36,518 nucleotides of DNA, taken from Acidobacteriota bacterium (lineage in GTDB: Bacteria > Acidobacteriota > Terriglobia > Terriglobales > Acidobacteriaceae). Below, piece after piece: positions 9,541-18,193 of this stretch. How positions within the stretch are numbered: position 1 is the first letter of the stretch; every line of letters starts with the position of its first letter. Below the pieces are notes generated by a model, which did no database searches, was not told the DNA's origin, and saw only the letters and a program-made list of their open reading frames with translations. The translations under genes were made by a program, and so were the position numbers. The stretch spans positions 1 to 36,518 of the forward strand of contig JAFAWX010000286.1 of assembly GCA_019241535.1 (NCBI GenBank), read 5' to 3'.

Positions 9541-10152
9541 GTGCGGAGGAGTCGCTTGCCTACTGTTTCCGGACAACCGCTCAAACCATCGAAGCCAGAA
9601 CATGGCCCAGAATGTAGCATCGAGAACCTTCAAATTGAATTAGCTTTGTTGTCACTGCACCGAGCCGAAGTTAGCCAACGGATTAGGCATTTACGGCACG
9701 CAGTCGCCGAATTGATACACGTCTTCGGGCCAGAGATACTCGAATGTAGGGAACGAACCGCAAAACCTAAAGCCCAGGATGGTCCACGAGGAGCCCCGAC
9801 GGTGATCGATCTGTGCCGTAACCTCCTAAGCCGATCTCCCCAGTGGGTGACCATGTTCCAGCTTGCTGAAATGATCCGACAGGAGTTTCCCAGCGCCTTG
9901 GCGGGTTACATAAACTCGGGCGCGTCTGTCTCGAATGCGCTGAGAGCATTACGGCGCAGAGGTGAAGTTCAAGTTTCTATGATTGCAGAAGCCGCAAGGT
10001 GGCGATGGATAGGAGCAACAGAGTGCATAATACCGATGCCCCAATGCGTGTCCGGCAGCACTTCTCCACAATCTCGTATTTCCTCGGCGCACAGGATTGC
10101 GGCTACAGGCAGCAAATGTCGGAAGCAAATGTATTTGTCACTGTCGAGCTGA
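9541..10152 (+). CDS. Uncharacterised coiled-coil plus winged-helix-like protein, paralogue of the 8.8-kb gene
   Basis: About 203 residues from GTG 9541, which has AAGGAG eleven bases upstream; TTG 9532 in the same frame lies only two bases from that box and is less likely. Residues about 27-60 are a basic amphipathic helix (LALLSLHRAEVSQRIRHLR), matching LLLHKARIKLRMRTLRRRL of the divergent neighbour. The second half (VIDLCRNLLSRSPQWVTMFQLAEMI, then NALRALRRRGEVQV and WRWIG) matches the winged-helix-like half of that protein. The last 40 residues look unrelated to the fold and may be a drifted tail. The gene may overlap or abut the next gene. Function unknown. Confidence 0.6.
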   Translation: MRRSRLPTVSGQPLKPSKPEHGPECSIENLQIELALLSLHRAEVSQRIRHLRHAVAELIHVFGPEILECRERTAKPKAQDGPRGAPTVIDLCRNLLSRSPQWVTMFQLAEMIRQEFPSALAGYINSGASVSNALRALRRRGEVQVSMIAEAARWRWIGATECIIPMPQCVSGSTSPQSRISSAHRIAATGSKCRKQMYLSLSS

Positions 10153-10192
10153 GCCGCCACCATCGCTGCATTTAGAGTCGCCCAAAAATGTT

Positions 10193-10960
10193 TTGTTTAA
10201 ATTGATTCGACGACGTGAACTGATCTGCGGAATTGGTGCTTTGGTGGTCGGAGGTGGCCCCAAGAGAGCGGCTGCGTTAATTTCTACCCCGGCAAGCATT
10301 GGTCTTCCGGATGTTAAAACGAAGCAATTGCCTTCCCCAGTGGCTGGGATTCGCATAGTTGACTCTCAAATCGCTCAAATTGCGACGTACCTGAGCCGCA
10401 GTGTTTCGCCTCCTTATTTATTCAATCACGGGGTAAGAACTTTCCTTTTTGCATCGCTCGCGGGCCGGGCGCGCAGGGAGAAGTTCGATGAAGAGATCTT
10501 GTATCTAGCTTGCATTCTGCACGACCTCGGTCTCACGGGTCAGTTTGAAGGCGACCTGCCATTTGAGATCCAAGGTGCACAAGCGGCTCGGCAGTTTCTT
10601 CAACATCAGGGGTACGATGGCAGCAAAACTGCGATCGTCTGGGATGGAATAGCCATGCATGCGTCCTTGATTGGAGAGTATAAACAGCCAGAAATCGCGT
10701 TGGTCGGTGTTGGTGCGGGAGCAGACGTGATTGGACCGGATCCGTCCGAAATAAACAGCGGCGACATACAAAGGCTGGTTAAAGCATATCCCCGTTTGAG
10801 TTTTAAAAAAGCCTTCGTTGAAACCTGCACAGACGTCGTCCGTAAGCACCCGCAGGGCGCTGCGCGCAATTTTATGCGTGATATCGGCGAGAGATATGTA
10901 TCAAGCTATCGGCCCCGAAATATCTCTGATCTAATTACGCAATCACCGTTTGCGGAATAG
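10193..10960 (+). CDS. HD-domain hydrolase, cyanamide-hydratase-like
   Basis: About 255 residues if started at TTG 10193; the frame is open back to 10097, overlapping the previous gene, and no ATG is available near the start, so the start is uncertain. The N-terminus (KLIRRRELICGIGALVVGGG) resembles a twin-arginine or hydrophobic anchor segment. The HD metal site is visible as FNHGVRTFLFA (first His) and LACILHDLGLT (HD), with further ligand candidates in WDGIAMHASL. The later EIALVGVGAGADVIG fits the fungal/bacterial cyanamide-hydratase-like subset of HD proteins. Biochemical function is not certain, because this subset contains many untested enzymes. Confidence 0.7.
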   Translation: MFKLIRRRELICGIGALVVGGGPKRAAALISTPASIGLPDVKTKQLPSPVAGIRIVDSQIAQIATYLSRSVSPPYLFNHGVRTFLFASLAGRARREKFDEEILYLACILHDLGLTGQFEGDLPFEIQGAQAARQFLQHQGYDGSKTAIVWDGIAMHASLIGEYKQPEIALVGVGAGADVIGPDPSEINSGDIQRLVKAYPRLSFKKAFVETCTDVVRKHPQGAARNFMRDIGERYVSSYRPRNISDLITQSPFAE

Positions 10961-10992
10961 ATTACCCGCGCGCTCTTTTTCCCCGTGGTAGT

Positions 10993-11757
10993 CTATAAGT
11001 TCTTGTCAACCAATTCCTGTAAGCCGGATCGGTAACCACGGCTACAAGATAGCTCCTTTCCATCTTTTAGAATGACGATGTATTCGCCACTATTTACCGG
11101 TTGAAGTGCCTTAATCTTATGTACATTAACAATGGTCGAGCGATGAATGCGAATGAACTGTAATGGGTCCAACCGCTCGGCAATCTCGCCGATGCCTTTG
11201 CGCAGGACGTAGGTTTCCTTACCTGCGTAAATCCTAATATAGTTGGCTGCTGCTTCAACCCAGTCAATTTCATCAAAGCTCAAAAACAAGACCCGTCCAC
11301 CAGCCTTAACAATTAACCTTCGAGTAACCGAGGGCTGTATTCCGGCGCTTTCCGATAATAGATGTAGAATGCGCTCAGTCACCTCGCGATCGTTGGCTTT
11401 AAGAAGTTCACTGCGGGCTCGGTTTACCGCCTGATGCAAACGCTCCTGATCGAAGGGCTTCAACAAGTAATCGAGCGCATGCGCCTCAAATGCACGCACG
11501 GCATGGCTGTCATAAGCGGTCGTGAAGATGACCATCGGCATATCCTGCACAGGTACCCGGCTCAATACCTCAAAACCATCCATATCGGGCATTCGAATGT
11601 CCATCAGCAGAATGTCCGGTTTGTAAGTCGCGAGGGCACGAACAGTTTCAGCTCCGTCTTGGCATTCAGCGACGACCTGGACACCTGGCTCGCAAGCCAG
11701 CATGAAACGCAGCTTCTCTCGAGCCAGCGATTCGTCGTCCGCAATAATCAGCCGCAT
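10993..11757 (-). CDS. LytTR-family response regulator
   Basis: A 254-residue regulator from ATG 11757, preceded by AAGGAG. The receiver domain (residues 1-120) has the acidic pair D7-D8, phospho-acceptor D53 in LLMDIRMPD, the conserved T in FTTAYD and K in LLKPF. A LytTR DNA-binding domain follows (about 150-250), with ANYIRIYAGKETYVLRKGI and FIRIHRSTIVN. It starts 8 bases after the stop of the sensor kinase gene, so the pair forms an operon. LytTR proteins bind direct-repeat promoter sites. The target is unknown, but the TonB receptor gene lies just beyond the kinase on the other strand. Confidence 0.92.
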   Translation of the reverse strand: MRLIIADDESLAREKLRFMLACEPGVQVVAECQDGAETVRALATYKPDILLMDIRMPDMDGFEVLSRVPVQDMPMVIFTTAYDSHAVRAFEAHALDYLLKPFDQERLHQAVNRARSELLKANDREVTERILHLLSESAGIQPSVTRRLIVKAGGRVLFLSFDEIDWVEAAANYIRIYAGKETYVLRKGIGEIAERLDPLQFIRIHRSTIVNVHKIKALQPVNSGEYIVILKDGKELSCSRGYRSGLQELVDKNL

Positions 11758-11765
11758 GTTGCCGC

Positions 11766-13115
11766 TTACTCCTTCACCCACATTTGACGAAACGGAATGC
11801 GAATAGTCACCTCCGTGCCGCCGTCAGGAGGCGTTGTGAAATTCAGGCTTTGATTGTTCCCGTATAAAGCCTGCAGTCTTGCCCGCGATGTCCCAATTCC
11901 AAGCCCAGACTCCTTTCTGGTCGCCTGCCTGGCATCGAATCCCGGCCCATTGTCCCTGATCGTAAGATAAAGGCGTTCCCCCTCCCGGCGACCGCAAATG
12001 CCAATCTTCCCATTCGAGGCCAGGCTAGATATCCCGTGCTGCACCGCGTTCTCCACGAACGGTTGTAGCAGCAGATGTGGAACCTGAGCGTCCAGGGTAT
12101 CGGCGGGCACATCAAGGGCAACGCTGAGCCGTTCGCCGAACCGTACTCTCTCGATTTCAAGGTAACCGTTGACGAAGTTCAATTCTTTGTTCAAGGTGGT
12201 CAGCTGTTCCGTGCCATCATCTAAGCTCATCCGAAGAAGCTCACTCAGGCGTGCCATCATTTTGTCGGCGGCGCGGACGTCGATAAACATCAGACTGGAA
12301 ATGGAATGCATTGTGTTGAAGAGAAAGTGCGGCTGCAACTGACTTTTCAAGGCTTTCAGATTTGATTTGACTAGTTCTGCTTCAAGTCGCGCCGTCAGCC
12401 TTTCTCGTTCTCTGAGCGTGGAGTAGTAGGACGTAACATAGGCCAAAAAAAGGATGGGTATGTAGCTGCTGGTTATATCGTCAAAAGCGTCAGCAATAAA
12501 CATATTTCCCAAAAGATGCCATTGAAGATCCAGCCGGTGAGCCTGATAATCCCATACGGCGGATTTCCATGATCGTGTTCTTGCGTCCCAAATTGCATAA
12601 GGAGTTACAGCCCGCATCGTTACGTGCGCCACAGTGAAGACGAGCCCACCCAACAAATAAACCGCTAAGCAGCGAATCCAATTGTTTCTTTGAATTGAAT
12701 ATCGACGAACCAACCCAAAAACAAACGGTGTTAGTGGAACAAATGGTAGCATCTGGCAGAACTGCATGGTGATAGATTGTCTAAACTCGAGGTGACGGCC
12801 TTCTGTTCTGTACATCTGGATAACAGCCACAGCTGCCAGCAAGGCCACGAAGGACCAAGCCACCAAGCTCGCGGCCCAGATCAACCATCGACGGCTCTGA
12901 TGGAAATCCTTCTGCCCAGCTATCAGTGCACCTCCGGTCCGAACGGTACGCCGGGGGCGGCGCGTCAGTTCACCACCGCAGAGGGAGCACATTCCATCCG
13001 CAGCGGAGCTACATTCCACACAATATGTGCACTCGTATGAGCAAACATACGCTTCGTCGGTCGCAGAAAGGCCTCTGCCGCACCGCTCACAACGAGTTTT
13101 CATTTCAAGCGCCAT
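11766..13115 (-). CDS. LytS-type sensor histidine kinase with N-terminal DUF1272 zinc-binding-like domain
   Basis: A 449-residue protein. Residues 1-57 carry eight cysteines (9, 12, 25, 29, 32, 35, 43, 46) in the DUF1272 arrangement, ending CSLCGGELTRRPRR, which probably binds two metal ions. Several membrane helices follow (about 80-240). The His_kinase (LytS/YehU) domain comes next, with the phospho-acceptor H263 in LQPHFLFNTMHS, and an HATPase domain at the end with FVENAVQHGI (N box), IRDNGPGFD and GLGIGTSRARLQ. It should sense an unknown signal and phosphorylate the regulator 8 bases downstream. The DUF1272 head is unusual for characterised LytS proteins and may be the cytosolic sensor. 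Confidence 0.9.
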   Translation of the reverse strand: MALEMKTRCERCGRGLSATDEAYVCSYECTYCVECSSAADGMCSLCGGELTRRPRRTVRTGGALIAGQKDFHQSRRWLIWAASLVAWSFVALLAAVAVIQMYRTEGRHLEFRQSITMQFCQMLPFVPLTPFVFGLVRRYSIQRNNWIRCLAVYLLGGLVFTVAHVTMRAVTPYAIWDARTRSWKSAVWDYQAHRLDLQWHLLGNMFIADAFDDITSSYIPILFLAYVTSYYSTLRERERLTARLEAELVKSNLKALKSQLQPHFLFNTMHSISSLMFIDVRAADKMMARLSELLRMSLDDGTEQLTTLNKELNFVNGYLEIERVRFGERLSVALDVPADTLDAQVPHLLLQPFVENAVQHGISSLASNGKIGICGRREGERLYLTIRDNGPGFDARQATRKESGLGIGTSRARLQALYGNNQSLNFTTPPDGGTEVTIRIPFRQMWVKE

Positions 13116-13664
13116 GCGAAGTGCTGTGCATCATAGTATCCCGAAAAGGCTCGCGACCGGAATAACTCCTGCTCAACATGTAACCAGTTAGCGGCAATCC
13201 AGGTTAAAAGTCGTTAGCTGCCGTGAATCGCAACCACGGTTGCACATCAGAAACGTCCAGCCGGTCACTACAAACTGTGTACTGGCAGTGTTTGTAGGGG
13301 ATTTCGTCCCTCAACGTGAATGGTACTGAATTCTGAGCACAAGTATTGCATGAGTGGCACTTGATGTTTCGCGCCAGTCTAGTCTCGACAAATCTTCCAA
13401 AAAGTGAATCAGCCAGCACGTTTCGGTACCAATTACCGTAGCGTTGTCGCTCTCGTAATGCTTCGACGCAGCCACCTTCACGGCAATATCCGTGTAGTTG
13501 AAGTTAGTATTCGTCGCCCAGTACCCGACCTTCCAGTACCAATCCCTCGGCAAAAGACCTAGGTAGTCAACGTGCATTTGCCAGCAAGAACTCAATCGTG
13601 GTCAGAAGCACTCTGTTCATCATTTACAGACCGGGAAAAGATGTTGATGTTCGAGGAGGCGACG
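13116..13664. other. Long intergenic region; possible decayed minus-strand frame, otherwise unassigned
   Basis: About 550 bases separate the kinase gene from the divergent TonB receptor gene. Two overlapping minus-strand frames between about 13204 and 13595 read protein-like stretches (WYWKVGYWATNTNFNYTDI; IKCHSCNTCAQNSV) without a family I recognise, so a decayed gene is possible. Promoters for the divergent genes must also be here. Confidence 0.3.
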
Positions 13665-16600
13665 ATGCCCAGGGATTTCCGAATGGCACGCAATTGCGGG
13701 TGGTTTTTGGCACTGAGCATGATTCTACTGTCCGCTTCAACAACGTTGTTTGCCCAGACGACCATTTCTACCGGCAGCATTCAAGGGACTGTGACCGACC
13801 CATCGGGAGCAGTCGTCGGGAGCGCAAGGGTCACGATTGCGAATAAGTTGACTGGGCAATCGCTCTCAACTTTGACCAGTTCATCTGGAACATACGCTTC
13901 AGGCGCTCTGATTCCCGGGGACTACCAGGTGAGAGTCGAGGTTGAAGGGTTCAAGACGGTTGAAATGTCTGTTACGGTAAAGGTGAACACTACCTCGGCA
14001 GCGAATATCATGCTGACGGTCGGAAAGGCCGCTGAAACCGTTGAGGTCGCTGGCTCGGCCTTAGCGGTCAATACCGAACAGGCAACCGTTCAGGGGGTGC
14101 TAACCGAGCAACAGATCCAGAACCTGCCGATCAACGGGCGCAACTTCCTCGACCTCGCACAGCTCGAACCTGGCGTCCAGATCCAGGACGGGGGTACATT
14201 CGATCCCACGAAGAATGGGTTCTCCTCGGTCTCTTTTGGCGGCCGCTTCGGCCGAACCGCACGCATAGAAGTAGACGGCATCGACATCAGCGATGAGAAC
14301 GTCGGTACGACAACCCAAAATCTTCCCATCGGTGCGATCCAGGAGTCAGCGCTACAGCAGTCCTCGCTTGACCTATCTACGGAGTTGACCTCGTCGGGGT
14401 CGGTCAATGTCACAACCAAGTCCGGCACCAACTCCCTGCATGGGGGAGCGTTTTATTACTTCCGTGACCAATCAATGAATGCCGCTCTTCCCGGTGCTTC
14501 GACCAACCCCTTTCAGAGGAATCAGTTTGGGGGCAACATAGGCGGTCCGATTGTTAAAGACAAACTCTTTTTCTTTCTGGATGGCGAGCGAACAAAACAG
14601 GATTTGATTGATCCAGTCATTCCGGGAGGCGCATTCTCCGGTCTCGTCGGAAACTTTAACTCACCTTTCCGCGAGCTGGACACCATCGGGCGCTTGGACT
14701 GGCAGGCCAGCCGATACAAGGTCTTTTATCGGTTTACCTTTAATCAGAACAAGAGTGTTCTACCCTTTATTCCCAACTCATTTCAACCATTTGCCAACTC
14801 CAATCACGCCCGCGACCATGTCGTCGGAGTGGACTTCAATAGCGGTTCTTTGACCAACAGCATCCGTTTTGGTTATACAAAATTCCAAAATGGAATTAAG
14901 GATGCTGTGACTGGGTCCAGTATTTTTGACCCCGCGCACGGTATCGAGTTGGCCATCGGGGCTGACCCTTTCTGTGTCACCGCAGGAGCAGACCCCTACT
15001 GCTCTGGAATTAACTTCCTGGCTCCCCAGATCACGGTGCAGTCTGACCATCAGATCAAGTACGACGGTAGCAAGCTTCATAAGAATCATGTCTTTCGATT
15101 TGGCGCGGGATACAATCACATTCACGGGGGCGGCCTGGCCGCATTTCTCGGACTGGCGCCTGCCGTGAATGCCGCCGCCAATGCCACAGCTTTCAATATT
15201 TTCCCCGGAGGGGCAGCCAATCCCCTCAACTACCCAGCCTCTAATGTCACCATGGGAAATGGACAAGGGTTTTCTTCTGCGCAGCCGGCCTTCGGGTATC
15301 CTGCCGGTGGCTTGGGGCCGGATGACCGCGTATCCTTTTACATTGGAGATTCATGGAAGATCAGGCGCAACTTTACCGTAACTGCTGGCCTGCGTTATGT
15401 GCGGGATACTGGTCGAACCGATAGCAATCTTGGCCCGCTTCCCGTCCTCAATCAATTCAATAATCAGTTCAATTCGAACTTGGGGTCTAAGATTCGCCAG
15501 CCCAATCGCAACTTCGCTCCCCAACTAGGTATTGCCTGGAGTCCACAGAACGACGGCAGAACGGTGATCCGGGCGGGCGTCGGACTGTTTTATGAGAACT
15601 CGATATGGAATAACATATTGTTTGATCCTCCAGGACGGCTGCAAAGAGGGCTTTTCCTGGGATTTGCGGGCGTCTGCTCAAATGGAGGTCCAACGCCGGT
15701 TCCTTTCCCGGATGGAACCGTGCGTACCGCAGCCTTTTGCGGACAACCTATCGGAAGCGTCGCATCGCAGATTGCCCAATTCCAGCAACAGTACCAGGCA
15801 GCAGTGGTCGCGGCCGGGCCGGCGATTAACCTTAATTATATTGGAAACATCCTTGCCGAGAATTTCAATACGAGCACGGCCCTGCTCGCTCCCAATTACG
15901 TGACGCCCAGATCGGTACAGATGAACATCGGCGTGCAGCACGAGATTCGGCGAGGTACGATGGCCAGCGTGGACTTCCTGCGTAACGTGTCCACTCACAA
16001 TTTCCTCATCCTTGACACAAATCATGTTGGCGATGCTCGCTTCTTCAATAAGGCCGCAGCGCAGGCGGCGATCGCCGCAACCAATACGCAGTTTGGCTGC
16101 GCAGATATTAACTGTGACATTTCTGCGGGTGCGCGAATCACCGATTTTGCAAAGAACGGACTTGATTCGGGGTATATCCTGTGCGGCGGCCGACCCTGCC
16201 CAGCGGCAGCTTTTCCGGGCATAAACAATGCAGTGGGATCGAATGAAATGCTCTTTCCCGTCGGGCGCTCGGTCTATAACGGGCTCCAGGCCACATTGAA
16301 GCAGGATGTCGTCGAACCCATTCATGGCATCAGGCATGCAAATCTTCAGGTGTCATACTCCTTCTCTCGGTATGTCGCCACAGCTCGAGACAACGATTTC
16401 AGCACAGCAGCGACCGACTTCGCCGACCCCACGCGTTATATCGGCCCTAATGCTCTTGATCGCACTCACCAAATTTCATTCGGTGGGTACCTTGATTTGC
16501 CGGCACAGTTTCAGGTGGGGGTGGCGGCACATTTTAGTAGCCCCTTGCCGTCAAACGTGACGTTGCCCGTGACCGCAGCGCCAGGCGGTATTTTCCAGAC

Positions 16601-17201
16601 GGACATCACGGGAGATGGTACGGGGGATGGCGCCTCGACCAACAATCGCGGTATAGGCGATCTTCTTCCCGGAAGCAATGTTGGCTCTTTCGGGCGCGAT
16701 TTTGGCCCCAATGGTCTGAACAAGCTGATTACAAACTTCAATAACAACCTTGTCGGTCAGCCCACCCCCGCAGGCAACGTACTGATAAGCAGTAGCTTGT
16801 TAACGTTGCCTCAGCTGCAGGCTTTGGGCGGCGTCATTGGGGGGAATACGCCTACCGCCACATCTGCCTTCGGGCCGTTGCAGTTGGCGCCGCCGGGGGC
16901 AATTGGCCAAGCCTGGATGCGCGCGTTCGATCTGAACCTGAGCTGGGCCTACAAATTAAAAGAAAGAGTTGAACTCCGACCGGGAGTTTCCTTTTTTAAC
17001 TTGCTCAATTTCGCAAATTTCGACGGCCCCGCCGTCCCCTTTAGCACCATACTGAACGGACAGGTCGGGTCGCCTAACGGCACCACCAGCGCGCTCGAGC
17101 ATAGTTCTGCCGGTAATTTCCTCCGACTCGGTCTCGGCTCGGGAGTAAACGCGCTCGGCGCTCCTCGGGTCATCGAGTGGCAATTGAGGCTCAGCTTTTA
17201 A
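13665..17201 (+). CDS. Oar-like TonB-dependent receptor with carboxypeptidase-regulatory-like N-terminus
   Basis: A 1178-residue outer-membrane protein. The start ATG 13665 has GGAGG five bases upstream, so the earlier in-frame starts are rejected. A signal peptide ends near ...STTLFAQ (residue 30). An Ig-like carboxypeptidase-regulatory domain follows (about 35-120: GSIQGTVTDPSGAVV). The plug comes next, with INGRNFLDLAQLEPGVQI and the invariant IEVDGIDISDE. A long beta-barrel ends in the aromatic terminus LRLSF. The family is strongly expanded in Acidobacteriota and is thought to import polymers or oligosaccharides using TonB energy. The ligand is unknown. The divergent LytS/LytTR system may regulate it, by position only. 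Confidence 0.9.
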   Translation: MPRDFRMARNCGWFLALSMILLSASTTLFAQTTISTGSIQGTVTDPSGAVVGSARVTIANKLTGQSLSTLTSSSGTYASGALIPGDYQVRVEVEGFKTVEMSVTVKVNTTSAANIMLTVGKAAETVEVAGSALAVNTEQATVQGVLTEQQIQNLPINGRNFLDLAQLEPGVQIQDGGTFDPTKNGFSSVSFGGRFGRTARIEVDGIDISDENVGTTTQNLPIGAIQESALQQSSLDLSTELTSSGSVNVTTKSGTNSLHGGAFYYFRDQSMNAALPGASTNPFQRNQFGGNIGGPIVKDKLFFFLDGERTKQDLIDPVIPGGAFSGLVGNFNSPFRELDTIGRLDWQASRYKVFYRFTFNQNKSVLPFIPNSFQPFANSNHARDHVVGVDFNSGSLTNSIRFGYTKFQNGIKDAVTGSSIFDPAHGIELAIGADPFCVTAGADPYCSGINFLAPQITVQSDHQIKYDGSKLHKNHVFRFGAGYNHIHGGGLAAFLGLAPAVNAAANATAFNIFPGGAANPLNYPASNVTMGNGQGFSSAQPAFGYPAGGLGPDDRVSFYIGDSWKIRRNFTVTAGLRYVRDTGRTDSNLGPLPVLNQFNNQFNSNLGSKIRQPNRNFAPQLGIAWSPQNDGRTVIRAGVGLFYENSIWNNILFDPPGRLQRGLFLGFAGVCSNGGPTPVPFPDGTVRTAAFCGQPIGSVASQIAQFQQQYQAAVVAAGPAINLNYIGNILAENFNTSTALLAPNYVTPRSVQMNIGVQHEIRRGTMASVDFLRNVSTHNFLILDTNHVGDARFFNKAAAQAAIAATNTQFGCADINCDISAGARITDFAKNGLDSGYILCGGRPCPAAAFPGINNAVGSNEMLFPVGRSVYNGLQATLKQDVVEPIHGIRHANLQVSYSFSRYVATARDNDFSTAATDFADPTRYIGPNALDRTHQISFGGYLDLPAQFQVGVAAHFSSPLPSNVTLPVTAAPGGIFQTDITGDGTGDGASTNNRGIGDLLPGSNVGSFGRDFGPNGLNKLITNFNNNLVGQPTPAGNVLISSSLLTLPQLQALGGVIGGNTPTATSAFGPLQLAPPGAIGQAWMRAFDLNLSWAYKLKERVELRPGVSFFNLLNFANFDGPAVPFSTILNGQVGSPNGTTSALEHSSAGNFLRLGLGSGVNALGAPRVIEWQLRLSF

Positions 17202-17265
17202 TGGGAATCGAAAATGCTGGCTAGAAATCTACATCAACAATCGCCACTCTTGAGGAGCGAGCCAT

Positions 17266-17871
17266 ATGGATAGATTTTCCTGGTTACTCATTGCAGTTGT
17301 CGTGAGCTGCATAATCAGCACGCGAGCGCAGAGTCCGACGGTTACCCGCGTCGCGGACAGTACGAGCCCAAGCTATGATCTCAAGGCGCAGTCGCTGTTG
17401 GATTTAGGGGCTCTACACAAGAAGTTTGTAGACCTCGCGATAGCTTTCCCCAATGATAAGCTTACGTGGCGTCCATCGGCTGATTCGCGCTCCTTTGCGG
17501 AAGTTTTATTGCATGTTTCTGGGGAGCGGTACGGGATTCTAGCTTTGATGGGGGCGGCTGCGCCTGCGGGGTTTGATGCCAAGGCGTACGAAAAATCCAC
17601 AACTGATCGCGATCGAATCATTGCGGAACTGAACAAATCCTGGGAGTTCACGCGAAAGACGATCGATGGAATGAGCAATGCAGAATTCGCAAAGCTGCTT
17701 CCGAAGCTTGGACCCACGGCGAATGCCGGCGACGTAGTCTACATCCTGGTCGCAGATGCGCATGAACACTTAGGGCAATGCGTCGCTTATGCACGCGAAA
17801 ACGGCATCGTGCCGCCCTGGACGGTAGAGGCACAGAAAAATCCGGGGAAAAAGAGTGAAGAAAAAAAGTAA
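17266..17871 (+). CDS. Secreted DinB-family protein
   Basis: A 201-residue protein with a signal peptide (WLLIAVVVSCIISTRAQS). The mature part is a DinB-like four-helix bundle: LDLGALHKKFVDLA, then WRPSADSRSFAEVLLHVSGERYG with a metal-ligand His, and the pair HEHLGQCVAYARENGI near the C-terminus, the classical second ligand region. DinB proteins bind a divalent metal; some are thiol transferases, but most are untested. The tail is lysine-rich. It begins 64 bases after the TonB receptor on the same strand and may be cotranscribed. Confidence 0.8.
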   Translation: MDRFSWLLIAVVVSCIISTRAQSPTVTRVADSTSPSYDLKAQSLLDLGALHKKFVDLAIAFPNDKLTWRPSADSRSFAEVLLHVSGERYGILALMGAAAPAGFDAKAYEKSTTDRDRIIAELNKSWEFTRKTIDGMSNAEFAKLLPKLGPTANAGDVVYILVADAHEHLGQCVAYARENGIVPPWTVEAQKNPGKKSEEKK

Positions 17872-18193
17872 TCTCTACGTTCGGAAATGTCCAATGTTGG
17901 ACGGCGATCCCGCCGGCGCCAGCCAGGCTCAGCCCTACCACAATAGGATGAATCACCCTCGCTGTTAGTCATGAAGTACGGCAAAGCCCGCTCTCTAGGC
18001 ACAGTGGACTACGGATTCATATTGAACTTGAGAATCAAAGGCGCTGCCTGTCCAGGCAGTCTGTTCCGTTCAGCGGTGTCTTGATTCAAGAGCGAGTTCG
18101 CCATGCGCCTTCGGCCACCAACCCTTGGCAGCGCAGAAGGTGTCCAACTATCTTCGGAGACAAACAGCTACGCGACGTGTCAAGGAGGAGAGA
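17872..18193. other. Intergenic region with one short hairpin
   Basis: About 320 bases lie between the DinB gene and the metallo-hydrolase gene. A 7-bp hairpin (CTGCCTG/CAGGCAG) with a two-base loop is found near 18045-18060; it has no T run, so it is not a clear intrinsic terminator. An AGGAGGAG box at 18182-18190 belongs to the next gene. Nothing else is recognised. Confidence 0.35.
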
